A stretch of 64,000 bases of DNA. Source: Stenotrophomonas oahuensis (lineage in GTDB: Bacteria; Pseudomonadota; Gammaproteobacteria; Xanthomonadales; Xanthomonadaceae). The position numbers and the translations under genes were made by a program. Positions 1-8,816 of this stretch are shown here, piece after piece. The DNA is taken from positions 2,288,501 through 2,352,500 of the forward strand of contig NZ_CP115541.1 in NCBI RefSeq assembly GCF_031834595.1, written 5' to 3'. How positions within the stretch are numbered: position 1 is the first letter of the stretch; every line of letters starts with the position of its first letter. The notes beneath the pieces are model-generated. The model saw nothing but the letters and a program-made list of their open reading frames with translations, was not told the DNA's origin and made no database searches.

Positions 1-1
1 C

Positions 2-1273
2 GGCCTGGCCGGCAGCAGCCCGGACGTCACCGAGCGCCGCGAAATCGAAATGGCGCGCGAGGAGCTGCTGCAGTCCGAGCGTGCCGCGCGTAGCGCCGCG
101 GAAAACATGGCGCGGTTGAAGGACGAGTTCCTGGCCACCCTGTCGCATGAACTGCGCACGCCGCTGACCACCATCCTGGGGTGGAGCGAACTGCTGCTGC
201 AGCGGGTGGACAACACCAGCCCGCTGTTCAAGGGCCTGGGCGTGATCGCCAACAGCGCGATGGCGCAGAAGCGGCTGATCTCGGACATGCTGGACCTGAG
301 CAGCATGCTGCTGGGCAAGGTGCAGCTGGAAGTGGAAGTGGTGGACCTGCGTGCGCAGCTGACCGAAGCGCTGGGCGCGCAGGAGCTGGTGGCCGAAGGC
401 AAGGCGCTGGACATGCAGCTGCACCTGCCGGAAGAGGGCGCGCTGGTACTGGGCGATGCCACCCGCCTGCAGCAGGTGTGGTGGAACCTGTTGTCCAACG
501 CGATCAAGTTCACCCCGGCCGAAGGTTCGGTTACCGTGACCCTGGCCCGCGAAGGTGGGCACTGGGTGAGCACCGTACGCGACACCGGCGACGGCATCGC
601 GGCGGAGTTCCTGCGCCACCTGTTCAGCCGCTTCCGCCAGGCCGACGGCACCACCACCCGTCGCCATGGTGGCCTGGGGCTGGGCCTGGCGATCGTGCAG
701 CAGCTGGTGGAACTGCACGGCGGCACCGTCAGCGCGGCCAGCGAGGGGCAGGGCCTGGGTGCCCAGTTCACGGTGAGCCTGCCGTGTTATCAGCCGCAGT
801 CCGATGGCCGTCCGCTGCGCGAAGTCTTCAATGGCCCGATCAGCGAGCAGGTCATCGAGCCTTACCCGCTGCGCGGGCTGCGCCTGCTGGCGGTGGAGGA
901 TCAACCCGAAGTGCTGGAGTATCTGCGCCGCATGCTGGAAGAGCAGGGCGCGCAGGTGACGGTGGCGGCATCTGCGGGCGAAGCGCTGGCGCTGCTCGAT
1001 GCCGGCCGCCACGAACAGGTGGATGCATTGCTCACCGACATCGGCATGCCGGGCATGGATGGCTATGGACTGGTACGCACCCTGCGCGAGGACATGGGGG
1101 TGGATGCGAAAGCGCTGCCCGCCGTGGCGGTGACCGCGCTGGCCCGGGCCGATGACCGCAAGCGCGCGCTGGCGTCAGGGTTCCAGGAGCACGTCGCCAA
1201 GCCCTATTCGGTGGCGCAGCTGGTGACGGCGGTGCGCAACGTGCTGGCGCAGGCAAGGGCCGAGGCCGGCTGA
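2..1273 (+). CDS. Hybrid sensor histidine kinase / response regulator (5' end outside window)
   Basis: The reading frame is already open at base 2, so the gene starts upstream and only its C-terminal part is visible; the first in-frame ATG at 50 is internal. Counting from that ATG, a HisKA dimerisation helix carries the phospho-accepting His33 in SHELRTPL. It is followed by an HATPase domain with N box (WWNLLSNAIKF), G1 (DTGDGIA) and G2 (GGLGLGLAIV), and then a receiver domain with the VEDQP acidic pocket, the phospho-Asp in LLTDIGMPGMDG and the conserved Lys in HVAKPYS. The few residues before the HisKA (SPDVTERREIEMAREEL) look like the end of a PAS domain, so it is probably a PAS-HisKA-HATPase-REC soluble kinase. 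No output domain follows the receiver. The signal sensed is unknown. Confidence 0.93.
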   Translation, partial: GLAGSSPDVTERREIEMAREELLQSERAARSAAENMARLKDEFLATLSHELRTPLTTILGWSELLLQRVDNTSPLFKGLGVIANSAMAQKRLISDMLDLSSMLLGKVQLEVEVVDLRAQLTEALGAQELVAEGKALDMQLHLPEEGALVLGDATRLQQVWWNLLSNAIKFTPAEGSVTVTLAREGGHWVSTVRDTGDGIAAEFLRHLFSRFRQADGTTTRRHGGLGLGLAIVQQLVELHGGTVSAASEGQGLGAQFTVSLPCYQPQSDGRPLREVFNGPISEQVIEPYPLRGLRLLAVEDQPEVLEYLRRMLEEQGAQVTVAASAGEALALLDAGRHEQVDALLTDIGMPGMDGYGLVRTLREDMGVDAKALPAVAVTALARADDRKRALASGFQEHVAKPYSVAQLVTAVRNVLAQARAEAG

Positions 1274-1281
1274 AATTTGTT

Positions 1282-1298
1282 GACACGCATGGCGTGCC
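1282..1298. repeat. Degenerate SMAG-type hairpin
   Basis: GACACGCATGGCGTGCC is one base off the perfect palindrome GACACGCATGGCGTGTC seen intact elsewhere in the window. The flanking GTAG (CTAC on this strand) has decayed. It lies between the kinase stop and the next start codon. Confidence 0.55.
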
Positions 1299-1315
1299 AA
1301 AACGCGAGGAAGATC

Positions 1316-1606
1316 ATGTCACGCACCGCACCTGTTGTTTACACGCACGCCGACGACATCGCGCGCCTCAAGGCACTGCTGCCGCAGCTGCCCGACGAGG
1401 CCCGGGTGGAAGTGACGTTGAAGGACGGCAGCCGCGTGCTGGGCACGGTGGCGGTGCGCCCGACCGTGCAGCAGTATCGCGATGCGGAAGAGAATGAAGG
1501 CAGCAACGGCGAGTTGCGGCTGGATGATCTGGATGTGCCGGTGCAGCAGCACCATGTCTGGCTGGACCAGATCGCATCGATCCGTGAGCTGCCGCCGATC
1601 GAGTGA
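1316..1606 (+). CDS. Small DUF3247-like protein, possible Sm-like fold
   Basis: A 96-aa acidic protein beginning MSRTAPVVYTHADDIARL. I chose ATG 1316 because a GAGGA ribosome site sits just upstream; a longer in-frame start at 1277 would read through the decayed SMAG hairpin. The central segment (VEVTLKDGSRVLGTV) has the alternating pattern of a small beta barrel, and the protein resembles the DUF3247 family of xanthomonads, for which a variant Sm-like fold has been reported. No catalytic residues are apparent. It stands alone between the kinase and a gene on the opposite strand, and its function is unknown. The family assignment is from memory of the sequence pattern and is moderately sure. 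Confidence 0.8.
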   Translation: MSRTAPVVYTHADDIARLKALLPQLPDEARVEVTLKDGSRVLGTVAVRPTVQQYRDAEENEGSNGELRLDDLDVPVQQHHVWLDQIASIRELPPIE

Positions 1607-1622
1607 CCGGCGGCATGCACGC

Positions 1623-1886
1623 TTAGTGCTGGAAGACTTCCGGTTCGGCGTCGAAGCGGCGTGCGTAGGCGCGCTCGTCGGCCACCCGGGCCACCTCATC
1701 GTCGGCCAGGTCCGGGGCACCGTAGACCGCATAGGCCACCTGGCCGTCTGACTGGCGGCCCACCTGGTGCAGGCGATAGCGCGCATGTCCGCCGCCGGTA
1801 TCTTCAGGGTAGTGAACCGGCGGCTGCGCGCCCTCCAGGTCCATTTCGCTGTTGTCGACCACGCCACCGACGAACAATGCACGCAT
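1623..1886 (-). CDS. Conserved-looking small hypothetical protein
   Basis: An 87-aa, strongly acidic protein (start MRALFVGGVVDNSEMDLEG) with no signal peptide or membrane segment. The start at 1886 is supported by a GGAG ribosome site 7 bases upstream. It is convergent with the DUF3247-like gene and divergent from rsmC. I do not recognise a family. The third-position GC bias and good ribosome site suggest a real gene rather than a shadow. Confidence 0.6.
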   Translation of the reverse strand: MRALFVGGVVDNSEMDLEGAQPPVHYPEDTGGGHARYRLHQVGRQSDGQVAYAVYGAPDLADDEVARVADERAYARRFDAEPEVFQH

Positions 1887-2006
1887 GAGCCAGCTCCGCT
1901 ACGAAAGAGCCTTTACCCTGACCGACACGATGTTGCGAGGGCATCAAGACCCCGTTGAACAAATGCTAATCGGGGCCGGGCGAGGGCCCGAACCTGAAAA
2001 GGTAGA

Positions 2007-3104
2007 ATGGCCGTCTCATTTCAAGACGTACCCCGCATGGCCCCCCAGCACGACGCCCCCCTGGAAACCCTGTTCCTGCCCTTCGGCGGTGCCCTGGACT
2101 GGCCTTCCGGCCCGGTGCTGTTCCTGCGCGCCCGCGACGGCTGGCCGCTGCGCGAGCGTGCCCAGCCGGGCCAGCTGGTCTGTGAACAGAGCTTCCGGCC
2201 CTTCGCCGCGGCCCTGGAGGCCAGCGGCTGGACGGTGCGTGACGAGGCCCAGCTGGCCGCCGACAGCACCCGCTACCCGGTGGTGCTGGTGCTGCCGCCG
2301 CGCCAGCGCGAAGAGGCACGTGCGCTGTTCGCCCGCGCGCTGGCCCTGGCCGCCCCGGGCGGCATCCTGGTGGCCTGCCAGCACAACAACGAGGGCGCGC
2401 GCTCCGGCGAGAGCGACCTGCAGCAGCTGGCCGGGCTGGGCGGCAAGCTGACCAAGAACCACTGCCGGGTGTACTGGACCGCGCCGCTGAACGGCCAGCA
2501 CGACGCGGCGCTGGCCGCGCGCTGGGCCGCGCTGGATGCCCCGCGCGGGATCCTCGGCGGCCGCTTCCAGAGCCGCCCCGGCATCTTCGCCTGGGACCGC
2601 ATCGACCCGGCCTCGGCGCTGCTGGTGGAGCAGCTGCCGGCCGACCTGGCCGGGCACGGGGCCGACCTGGGCGCGGGCTTCGGGTATCTATCCAGCGAAG
2701 TGCTGAGCCGCTGCCCCAACGTGACCGGGCTGGACCTGTACGAGGCCGAAGGCCGCGCGCTGGCGCTGGCGCAGGTGAATCTGCAGGCGCTGGGCAGCAA
2801 GGCGACCCTGCGTTACCTGTGGCAGGACGTCACTGCCGGCATCGAGGGCCGTTACGACTTCATCGTGACCAATCCGCCGTTCCACACCCCGGCCCGCGCG
2901 GACCGACCGGACATCGGCCAGCGCTTCATCGCGGTGGCTGCGCAGGCGCTGCGCCCGGGTGGGCGGTTGTGGCTGGTGGCCAACCGTCACCTGCCGTACG
3001 AGCAGATTCTCAATGAAAGCTTCGGCGAGGTGCGCGTGGCCGCCGAGCGCGATGGTTTCAAGCTGATCGAAGCCACCCGTGGGCGTAGCGGCGGTCGCGC
3101 ATGA
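2007..3104 (+). CDS. rsmC: 16S rRNA (guanine1207-N2)-methyltransferase RsmC
   Basis: A 365-aa class I SAM-dependent methyltransferase of the RsmC/RlmG group, which methylates G1207 of 16S rRNA in the small subunit. The architecture is the expected duplicated one: an N-terminal degenerate methyltransferase-like half (to about residue 190) and a C-terminal catalytic half with the SAM-binding motif DLGAGFGYLS near residue 218 and the NPPFHTP motif near residue 289, typical of exocyclic amino methyltransferases on guanine. The length fits RsmC (E. coli 343 aa). An alternative start is ATG 2037. Its stop overlaps the rsuA start by ATGA, so two 16S rRNA modification enzymes are translationally coupled. 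RlmG, a 23S homologue, is the main alternative. Confidence 0.85.
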   Translation: MAVSFQDVPRMAPQHDAPLETLFLPFGGALDWPSGPVLFLRARDGWPLRERAQPGQLVCEQSFRPFAAALEASGWTVRDEAQLAADSTRYPVVLVLPPRQREEARALFARALALAAPGGILVACQHNNEGARSGESDLQQLAGLGGKLTKNHCRVYWTAPLNGQHDAALAARWAALDAPRGILGGRFQSRPGIFAWDRIDPASALLVEQLPADLAGHGADLGAGFGYLSSEVLSRCPNVTGLDLYEAEGRALALAQVNLQALGSKATLRYLWQDVTAGIEGRYDFIVTNPPFHTPARADRPDIGQRFIAVAAQALRPGGRLWLVANRHLPYEQILNESFGEVRVAAERDGFKLIEATRGRSGGRA

Positions 3105-3805
3105 AGCTGGTCAAGCACATCGCCAACCTGGGCTACGGCAGCCGCAAGCAGGTGCAGCTGATGTTCCGCGAGGGCCGCATCACCGACGCCGACGGCGAGG
3201 TGCTGTACGCGGACGATGCCGTGGCGCACGAGGCGATCCGCGTCGACGGCGAACCGCTGGATCCGCCGCCGGGGCTGACCCTGATGCTGCACAAGCCGCG
3301 CGGCTACACCTGTTCGACCAAGGACACCGGCCGGCTGATCTACGACCTGCTGCCGCCGCGTTTCCGCGAACGCTCGCCGCAGCTGTCGTCAGTGGGGCGG
3401 CTGGACCGCGACACCAGCGGCCTGCTGCTGATGACTGACGATGGCGCGCTGCTGCACCGGATCGTGTCGCCGAAGGCGAAGCTGGACAAGGCCTATGAGG
3501 TCACCCTGGCCGACGACCTGCGCGGCGACGAAGGCGCACGTTTTGCCAGTGGCACGCTGATGCTGGAGTCGGACGACAAGCCGCTGCTGCCGGCGGAACT
3601 GGACGTGCAGGGGCCGCGCCAGGCGCAGCTGGTACTGCACGAAGGCCGCTACCACCAGGTGCGGCGGATGTTCGCGGCGGTGGGCAACCACGTGGACGCG
3701 CTGCACCGCAGCCGGATCGGCGGGCTGACCCTGGGGGCGCTGCCGGAAGGTGAGTGGCGCATCCTGGACGCATCCGATCTGGATACGCTGTTCAACGCCG
3801 CATGA
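3101..3805 (+). CDS. rsuA: 16S rRNA pseudouridine(516) synthase RsuA
   Basis: A 234-aa protein, matching the usual length of RsuA (E. coli 231 aa), which isomerises U516 of 16S rRNA to pseudouridine. The N-terminal S4-like RNA-binding domain (residues 1-60) includes YGSRKQVQLM. The catalytic domain carries GRLDRDTSGLLL with Asp102 at the position of the E. coli catalytic aspartate, followed by the conserved LDKAYEV and GRYHQVRRMF segments. The start is fixed by the ATGA overlap with rsmC upstream, and its own stop overlaps the next start in the same way, giving a three-gene coupled operon. Confidence 0.92.
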   Translation: MKLVKHIANLGYGSRKQVQLMFREGRITDADGEVLYADDAVAHEAIRVDGEPLDPPPGLTLMLHKPRGYTCSTKDTGRLIYDLLPPRFRERSPQLSSVGRLDRDTSGLLLMTDDGALLHRIVSPKAKLDKAYEVTLADDLRGDEGARFASGTLMLESDDKPLLPAELDVQGPRQAQLVLHEGRYHQVRRMFAAVGNHVDALHRSRIGGLTLGALPEGEWRILDASDLDTLFNAA

Positions 3806-4482
3806 CTCCACTGGCCGCGTTACCGTTCCTGCCCGAGGCGGTCATCTTCGACATGGATGGCCTGATGATCGACAGCGAGCGCGTGTCGATCGCCTGCTGG
3901 TCGCAGGCGGCGGGCGAACTGGCACTGCCGATCGAAGACACGTTCTGGCTGCAATTGGTGGGCCTGGGCGACCGCGACTGCGAATTGCTGCTGCGCGAAC
4001 ATATCGACGCAGCGCAGATGCAGGCGTTGTATACGCGCTGCCACGATCTGTACGAAGCCCGCACGCAGCAGGGCTTGCCGCTGCGGCCGGGCATCTTGGA
4101 ACTGCTGGAGCTGCTGAAGCAGCACGACATTCCGCGCGCGGTGGCGACATCCACGCGTGAACCGCGCGCCTCACGCAAGCTGGCGGCGTGCGGCCTGCTG
4201 CCGTATTTCGCCGCCGTGGTGACCAGCAGCGACGTCAGCCACCCCAAGCCCGCCCCGGACATCTACCTGCTGGCCGCGGCCAAACTGGGCAAGGCCCCAG
4301 CTCGTTGTCTGGCGCTGGAAGATTCCCCCGCAGGCACCCGCGCCGCTCTGGCCGCCGGCATGACGGTCATCCAGGTCCCCGACCTGGTCGCCCCCGACGC
4401 CGCCCAACGCGCGCTGGGCCACCGCATCGCCAGCTCCCTCACCGACGTACACGCGCTGCTGCTGCCGCACTTCGCGCGCTGA
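3802..4482 (+). CDS. HAD-superfamily phosphatase (beta-phosphoglucomutase-like)
   Basis: A 226-aa HAD subfamily IA hydrolase. Motif I is FDMDGLMIDSE with nucleophile Asp17 and acid/base Asp19. The alpha-helical cap follows, then motif II (VATSTREPRAS), the motif III lysine in HPKPAPDIYL, and motif IV in LALEDSPAG. Sugar-phosphate phosphatases and beta-phosphoglucomutases share this pattern, so the exact substrate cannot be read from sequence. The start at 3802 overlaps the rsuA stop (ATGA); a longer in-frame start at 3754 lies inside rsuA and is less likely. As third gene of the rsmC-rsuA operon it may be a housekeeping metabolite-repair phosphatase (inference). Confidence 0.88.
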   Translation: MTPLAALPFLPEAVIFDMDGLMIDSERVSIACWSQAAGELALPIEDTFWLQLVGLGDRDCELLLREHIDAAQMQALYTRCHDLYEARTQQGLPLRPGILELLELLKQHDIPRAVATSTREPRASRKLAACGLLPYFAAVVTSSDVSHPKPAPDIYLLAAAKLGKAPARCLALEDSPAGTRAALAAGMTVIQVPDLVAPDAAQRALGHRIASSLTDVHALLLPHFAR

Positions 4483-4520
4483 TTGCTCGTACCACAAATG
4501 CCTGCAATTGCATGCTTTAC

Positions 4521-4542
4521 GTAGAGCCGGGCTTGCCCGGCT
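4521..4542 (+). repeat. SMAG element, AGCCGGGC subfamily (left arm)
   Basis: GTAG followed by the hairpin AGCCGGGCTTGCCCGGCT. It forms the outer left end of the 4.5-5.05 kb inverted-repeat mosaic and faces its partner at 5032-5053. Confidence 0.8.
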
Positions 4543-5031
4543 GCTGTTGGCTTTTGGCGAACAGCCGGTGGTTCACGGTATCTCTGGCTTGGCGGATCGG
4601 GATGGGCGTTCCGGGGGACGGCGCAAGTACGTCCCTGTAGCCTCGATCGCCGCATCCATGCGGCTCACGCCCCCTCCAGCCCACCCCGAACCGCCACGAC
4701 ACCGGGTCGGTGGCCATCGAAGATCAAAGTCAACGGCGGTCCCGATCCATTGTCATGCGTTACCGGATGCTGGAAATTTCACGGCGATCGTCTGTCGACC
4801 GATCCCACCGGGGCATTTCCGATTCCACCGGGGAGCCACGTGCTTTTGATCTTCCATGGCCACCGGCCAACTGTCTGGGGCGTGCCGGGGTGGGTTTGCG
4901 GGACCGTCAAAAACATGGATGTTTTTGACGAGCCTCCACGGATGGATTCACGGCGTGTCCCGCAAACCCATCCCGGTGCGCCCAAACACGGGAACCGATG
5001 AACCATCGGTTGTTCGCCAGAAACCAGCAGC

Positions 5032-5053
5032 AGCCGGGCAAGCCCGGCTCTAC
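5032..5053 (-). repeat. SMAG element, AGCCGGGC subfamily (right arm)
   Basis: AGCCGGGCAAGCCCGGCT followed by CTAC, the exact inverted partner of the copy at 4521-4542, immediately downstream of the fabB stop. Confidence 0.8.
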
Positions 5054-5058
5054 GGGAA

Positions 5059-6267
5059 TTAAACGCGCCCGAACACCAGTGCTGCGTTCGTCCCGCCGAA
5101 GCCGAAGCTGTTCGACATGACGGTGTTCAACTGCGCATTCTGCGTTTCGCGCACGATCGGGAAGCCTTCCACCGCCGGGTCCAGTTCGCCGATGTTGGCC
5201 GAACCGGCAATGAAGCCGTCGCGCATCATCAGCAGGCAGTAGATCGCCTCGTGCACGCTCGCCGCACCCAACGAGTGACCCGACAGCGCCTTGGTCGAGG
5301 ACAGCGGCGGCACCGCTTCGCCGAACACTTCGCGCACCGCCTTCAGCTCGGTCACGTCGCCCAGCGGCGTGGAGGTGCCGTGGGTGTTGAGGTAGTCGAT
5401 CGGGCCGCTGACGTTGGCCATTGCCATGTTCATGCAGCGCACCGCGCCTTCGCCCGACGGAGCCACCATGTCCGCACCGTCCGAGGTCACGCCGTAGCCA
5501 ACCAGCTCCGCGTAGATGCGTGCGCCACGGGCCACCGCGTGGTCGTAGTCTTCCAGCACCAGCATGCCGCCACCGCCCGCGATGACGAAGCCGTCGCGGT
5601 CCTTGTCGTACGGACGCGATGCCGTTTCCGGGGTCTCGTTGAAGCGCGTGGACAATGCGCCCATGGCGTCGAACATCACGCTCATCGACCAGTGCAGGTC
5701 TTCACCGCCGCCGGCGAACATGACGTCTTGTGCGCCGTGGCGGATCAGGTCCGCTGCCGCACCGATGCAGTGTGCCGAGGTGGCGCACGCGGCCGACAGC
5801 GAATAGCTCAGGCCCTTGATCTGGAACGCCGTGGCCAGGCAGGCCGACACCGTGGAGCACATCGTGCGCGGCACCATGTACGGGCCGACCTTGCGCACGC
5901 CACGCGCGCGCAGGATGTCAGCCGATTCCACCTGCCACTGGCTGGAACCGCCGCCGGAACCGGCAATCAGGCCGGTACGCGGATTGGCGACCTGGCTTTC
6001 ATCCAGGCCGGCATCGGCGATCGCATCGCGCATCGCGATGTAGGCGTACGCCGAGGCGTCGCTCATGAAGCGCTTCAGCTTGCGGTCGATCTGTGCGTCC
6101 AGGTCCAGCAGCACGTTGCCGCCCACATGGCTGCGCAGGCCCGCTTCCGCGTGGTCGGGCAGCGGGCGGATGCCCGCCTTGCCTTCACGCAGTGCGGTCG
6201 AAACGGTGTCCAGATCATTGCCCAGGCACGAGGTGATGCCCATTCCGGTGATGACTACGCGACGCAT
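5059..6267 (-). CDS. fabB: 3-oxoacyl-ACP synthase I FabB
   Basis: A 402-aa condensing enzyme that elongates acyl-ACP with malonyl-ACP and is needed for unsaturated fatty acid synthesis in the cytoplasm. The catalytic triad is visible: Cys161 in SAACATSAH, His296 in [11 protein letters not shown] and His331 in SGHSLGAAS. Glycine-rich FGFGGTNA closes the C-terminus. The length and the partnership with fabA identify FabB rather than FabF. Its start codon shares one base with the fabA stop (TGATG), so translation is coupled. Confidence 0.96.
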   Translation of the reverse strand: MRRVVITGMGITSCLGNDLDTVSTALREGKAGIRPLPDHAEAGLRSHVGGNVLLDLDAQIDRKLKRFMSDASAYAYIAMRDAIADAGLDESQVANPRTGLIAGSGGGSSQWQVESADILRARGVRKVGPYMVPRTMCSTVSACLATAFQIKGLSYSLSAACATSAHCIGAAADLIRHGAQDVMFAGGGEDLHWSMSVMFDAMGALSTRFNETPETASRPYDKDRDGFVIAGGGGMLVLEDYDHAVARGARIYAELVGYGVTSDGADMVAPSGEGAVRCMNMAMANVSGPIDYLNTHGTSTPLGDVTELKAVREVFGEAVPPLSSTKALSGHSLGAASVHEAIYCLLMMRDGFIAGSANIGELDPAVEGFPIVRETQNAQLNTVMSNSFGFGGTNAALVFGRV

Positions 6268-6782
6268 CAGAAGTTCTCGGTCGAAGTGAACAGACCTACA
6301 CGCAGGTCTTTGGCGGTGTAGATCTCGCGGCCGTCCACGAGCATGCGGGCATCGGCCTGGGCCATCACCAGCTTGCGGTTGATCACACGGGTGATGTCGA
6401 TTTCATAGCTGACCAGCTTCGCTTCCGGCAGCACCTGGCCGGTGAACTTCACCTCGCCACAGCCCAGCGCACGGCCACGGCCAGGTGCGCCCAGCCAGGT
6501 CAGGTAGAAACCGGTCAGCTGCCACATTGCATCCAGGCCCAGGCAGCCGGGCATCACCGGGTCGCCAATGAAGTGGCAGCCGAAGAACCACAGGTCCGGG
6601 CGGATATCCAGTTCGGCGCGTACCATGCCCTTGCCGTGCGGGCCGCCGTCTTCGCGGATGTCAGTGATGCGGTCGAACATCAGCATCGGGTCGTTGGGCA
6701 GGCGACCACTGCCCGGGCCGAACAGTTCACCGCGGGCACTGGCCAGCAGCTGTTCGCGCGAGAACGCGTTGAGACGAGTCAT
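6267..6782 (-). CDS. fabA: 3-hydroxydecanoyl-ACP dehydratase/isomerase FabA
   Basis: A 171-aa protein, practically the length of E. coli FabA. It dehydrates 3-hydroxydecanoyl-ACP and isomerises trans-2- to cis-3-decenoyl-ACP, the branch point to unsaturated fatty acids. Catalytic His70 ([10 protein letters not shown]) and Asp84 ([10 protein letters not shown]) fall at the E. coli positions. I chose ATG 6782 ([10 protein letters not shown]), with AGGA upstream; the open frame extends 24 codons further but that extension is not FabA-like. It is the first gene of fabA-fabB and is divergent from dinB over a 193-bp spacer in which I could not identify a convincing FabR-type operator. Confidence 0.95.
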   Translation of the reverse strand: MTRLNAFSREQLLASARGELFGPGSGRLPNDPMLMFDRITDIREDGGPHGKGMVRAELDIRPDLWFFGCHFIGDPVMPGCLGLDAMWQLTGFYLTWLGAPGRGRALGCGEVKFTGQVLPEAKLVSYEIDITRVINRKLVMAQADARMLVDGREIYTAKDLRVGLFTSTENF

Positions 6783-6975
6783 GGAAAGCGCAATCCTGAA
6801 GAAGTTGCAGCGGAAACAGGCGCTGAGAGTGCAGACAAAAAGTGATTCAATCAAACGTTTTAACCGTACGCCGGCGTAGTGTTTTCAGCTTGAAAAACGC
6901 ATGTTGTTGTTATGAAAAGACCATACTCAAGCGTGTGGCTGTAATCTTGTTCATCTGAATCCCAAGCCTGCCAAC

Positions 6976-8046
6976 GTGTCCGCCCTTCGCAAGATCATTC
7001 ATGTCGACATGGACGCCTTCTACGCGTCGGTGGAGCAGCGCGACAATCCGTCGCTGCGCGGCAAGCCGGTGGTCGTGGCGTGGAAGGGCGCGCGCTCGGT
7101 GGTGTGCGCGGCCTCGTATGAAGCGCGCGTGTTCGGGGTGCGCTCGGCGATGCCGGCGTTGCGTGCGGAACGGTTGTGCCCGGATGCGGTGTTCGTACCG
7201 CCGGATTTCACCCGTTACAAGGCGGTGTCACGGCAGGTGCGCGAGATCTTCCTGCGCCACACCGATCTGGTCGAGCCGTTGTCGCTGGACGAGGCTTATC
7301 TGGACGTCACCGCGCACAAGGGCGGCATGACCGTGGCTACCGAGATCGCGCAGCTGATCCGCGCGCAGATCCGCGAGGAAACCCAGCTGACCGCCTCGGC
7401 CGGCATTGCGCCGAACAAATTCCTGGCCAAGATCGCCTCGGACTGGCGCAAGCCGGACGGGCAGTTCGTGGTGCCCCCGCATCGGATTGAGCAGTTCCTG
7501 ACCCCGCTGCCGGTCAAGCGCGTGCCGGGCGTGGGCAAGGTGATGGAAGGCAAGCTCAGCGAACTGGGCATCGTCACCGTCGGCGATCTGCGTGCGCTGC
7601 CGCTGGAGGCGCTGCAGGCGCGTTTCGGCAGCTTCGGTGAAAGCCTGTACCGGCGCGCGCGCGGCATCGACAACCGGCCGGTGGAGCCGGATCAGCCGGT
7701 GCAGTCGATTTCCGCTGAGGACACCTTTGCCGAGGACCTGCCGCTGGAGGCGCTGGAGCCGGCGATTGTCGAGCTGGCCGCGCGCACCTGGCAGGCCACC
7801 CGCAAGACCGAGCGGGTGGGGCACACCGTGGTGCTGAAGTTGAAGACGTCGCAGTTCCGGATCATCACCCGCAGCTTTACTCCGGAAGCACCACCGGCGT
7901 CGCTGGAGGAACTGCGCGATATCGCGCTGGCACTGCGGGCGCGGGTGGACCTGCCGGTGGAAACGCGGTACCGGTTGGTGGGGGTGGGGTTGGGTGGGTT
8001 CCGCGAGCCGGACGAGGTTGTACAGCCGGGGTTGTTTGACGCATGA
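6976..8046 (+). CDS. dinB: DNA polymerase IV (Y-family translesion polymerase)
   Basis: A 356-aa polymerase that bypasses DNA lesions with low fidelity. The palm motif DMDAFYASVE holds Asp11, and SLDEAYLD holds Asp105 and Glu106; these are the metal-binding carboxylates. Helix-hairpin-helix (KRVPGVGKVMEGKL) and little-finger domains follow. The protein ends QPGLFDA, a sliding-clamp-binding motif (QxxLF). A GTG start at 6976 gives MSALRKIIHVD. I saw no clear LexA box in the spacer shared with fabA, so SOS control is not demonstrated here. Confidence 0.95.
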   Translation: MSALRKIIHVDMDAFYASVEQRDNPSLRGKPVVVAWKGARSVVCAASYEARVFGVRSAMPALRAERLCPDAVFVPPDFTRYKAVSRQVREIFLRHTDLVEPLSLDEAYLDVTAHKGGMTVATEIAQLIRAQIREETQLTASAGIAPNKFLAKIASDWRKPDGQFVVPPHRIEQFLTPLPVKRVPGVGKVMEGKLSELGIVTVGDLRALPLEALQARFGSFGESLYRRARGIDNRPVEPDQPVQSISAEDTFAEDLPLEALEPAIVELAARTWQATRKTERVGHTVVLKLKTSQFRIITRSFTPEAPPASLEELRDIALALRARVDLPVETRYRLVGVGLGGFREPDEVVQPGLFDA

Positions 8047-8079
8047 AAATCCCCGAATCCGCACGCGCCCCATCACACC

Positions 8080-8718
8080 TCAATACGCCACAGTCGCAAT
8101 CTGCTTCCTGTACTGCGGCGTCTCGATCTCACTCACAAATGCATCGGCGTAATCGGCATAACTGATCCGGCTATGCCCATCGGCCCCGACCAGAAACTGC
8201 TTCGCCTGCGTCCGGAACCCACCCTTCTGCGGCCCCGGACCAATCTCGGCGGCCGGCGAGTAGAAGGTCCAGTCCAGGTCATCCACCTTCTGCAGCAGGT
8301 TGAACGCCTGGCGCGCGGCCAGCGCCACCGGCTTGTACGCGTCCGGGAAGCCCTCGGTGTCCACCAGTTGCACGCCCGGTGCCACTTCCAGGGTGCCGGC
8401 CCCGCCGACCATCAGGAAGCGCGGCACGCCGGCCTGGCGCGCGGCCTGCACCAGCTGGCCGGTCACCGTGGTGACGGTGGACGGGTCGTCGCCCGGACGC
8501 GGGCCGAACGCACTGGCCAGCACGTCGTGGCCGGCAATCACGGCCGCCATCGCGTCGGTGTCGTCCAGCGCGGCAATCGCCAGCTGGGCTCGGTCCAGTT
8601 CGGCCGGCAGGCCGGTGTCGCGGCGGACGATGGCGGTGACCTGGTGGCCCCGTTCCAGGGCCTGGCGGGTGATTTCGCGACCGATATTGCCTGTGGCACC
8701 AACAAGGGCAATCTTCAT
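8080..8718 (-). CDS. NAD(P)-binding Rossmann protein (NmrA/YwnB-like atypical SDR)
   Basis: A 212-aa protein starting MKIALVGATGNIGREI, a GxTGNIG nucleotide-binding turn placed at the very N-terminus as in NmrA-like and YwnB-like NAD(P)H-binding proteins. The rest follows the small Rossmann pattern (VTAIVRRD, HDVLASAFGPRPGDD, RFLMVGGAGTLEV, WTFYSPAAEIGPG). There is no classical SDR YxxxK active site, so it may be a reductase, redox sensor or flavin reductase; the substrate is unknown. It is divergent from the LysR-type gene at 8817, which likely controls it across the 98-bp shared spacer. Confidence 0.85.
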   Translation of the reverse strand: MKIALVGATGNIGREITRQALERGHQVTAIVRRDTGLPAELDRAQLAIAALDDTDAMAAVIAGHDVLASAFGPRPGDDPSTVTTVTGQLVQAARQAGVPRFLMVGGAGTLEVAPGVQLVDTEGFPDAYKPVALAARQAFNLLQKVDDLDWTFYSPAAEIGPGPQKGGFRTQAKQFLVGADGHSRISYADYADAFVSEIETPQYRKQIATVAY

Positions 8719-8816
8719 GAGCTGCGTTTCCGCTGAGAGAGGATGCTCAGGTTATGCGCCTGAAATCGAACGAAAAACCGCGTATAACGGCCTAATTTGT
8801 TGCATGGATCGATCAG

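Larger units (their letters stand above)
4483..5058. repeat. Gene-free mosaic of nested inverted repeats
   Basis: This 576-bp gap holds no convincing gene. The outer arms are about 55-bp inverted copies (4520-4574 and 5000-5054), each containing an AGCCGGGC-type SMAG hairpin with its GTAG end. Inside are two further palindromes: 4709-4734 pairs with 4840-4864 (GGTGGCCATSGAAGATCAAA core), and 4881-4904 pairs with 4957-4980 (21 of 24 bases). The last encloses a 12-bp perfect hairpin at 4905-4930 (CGTCAAAAACAT and its complement). The region separates the HAD gene from the convergent fabB and probably also terminates transcription. It looks like a composite non-autonomous repeat. Short open frames in it are side effects of the palindromes. 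Confidence 0.8.

Noticed and set aside
1277..1315. Longer start for the DUF3247-like protein
   Set aside because: It would translate a decayed repeat, while ATG 1316 has a GAGGA ribosome site.
4508..5062. Several short open frames in the 4.5-5.05 kb gap
   Set aside because: They arise from the inverted repeats (similar peptides on both strands) and lack ribosome sites and protein-like composition.
6783..6975. FabR/FadR operator or LexA box between fabA and dinB
   Set aside because: No sequence close to known consensus sites was found on either strand.
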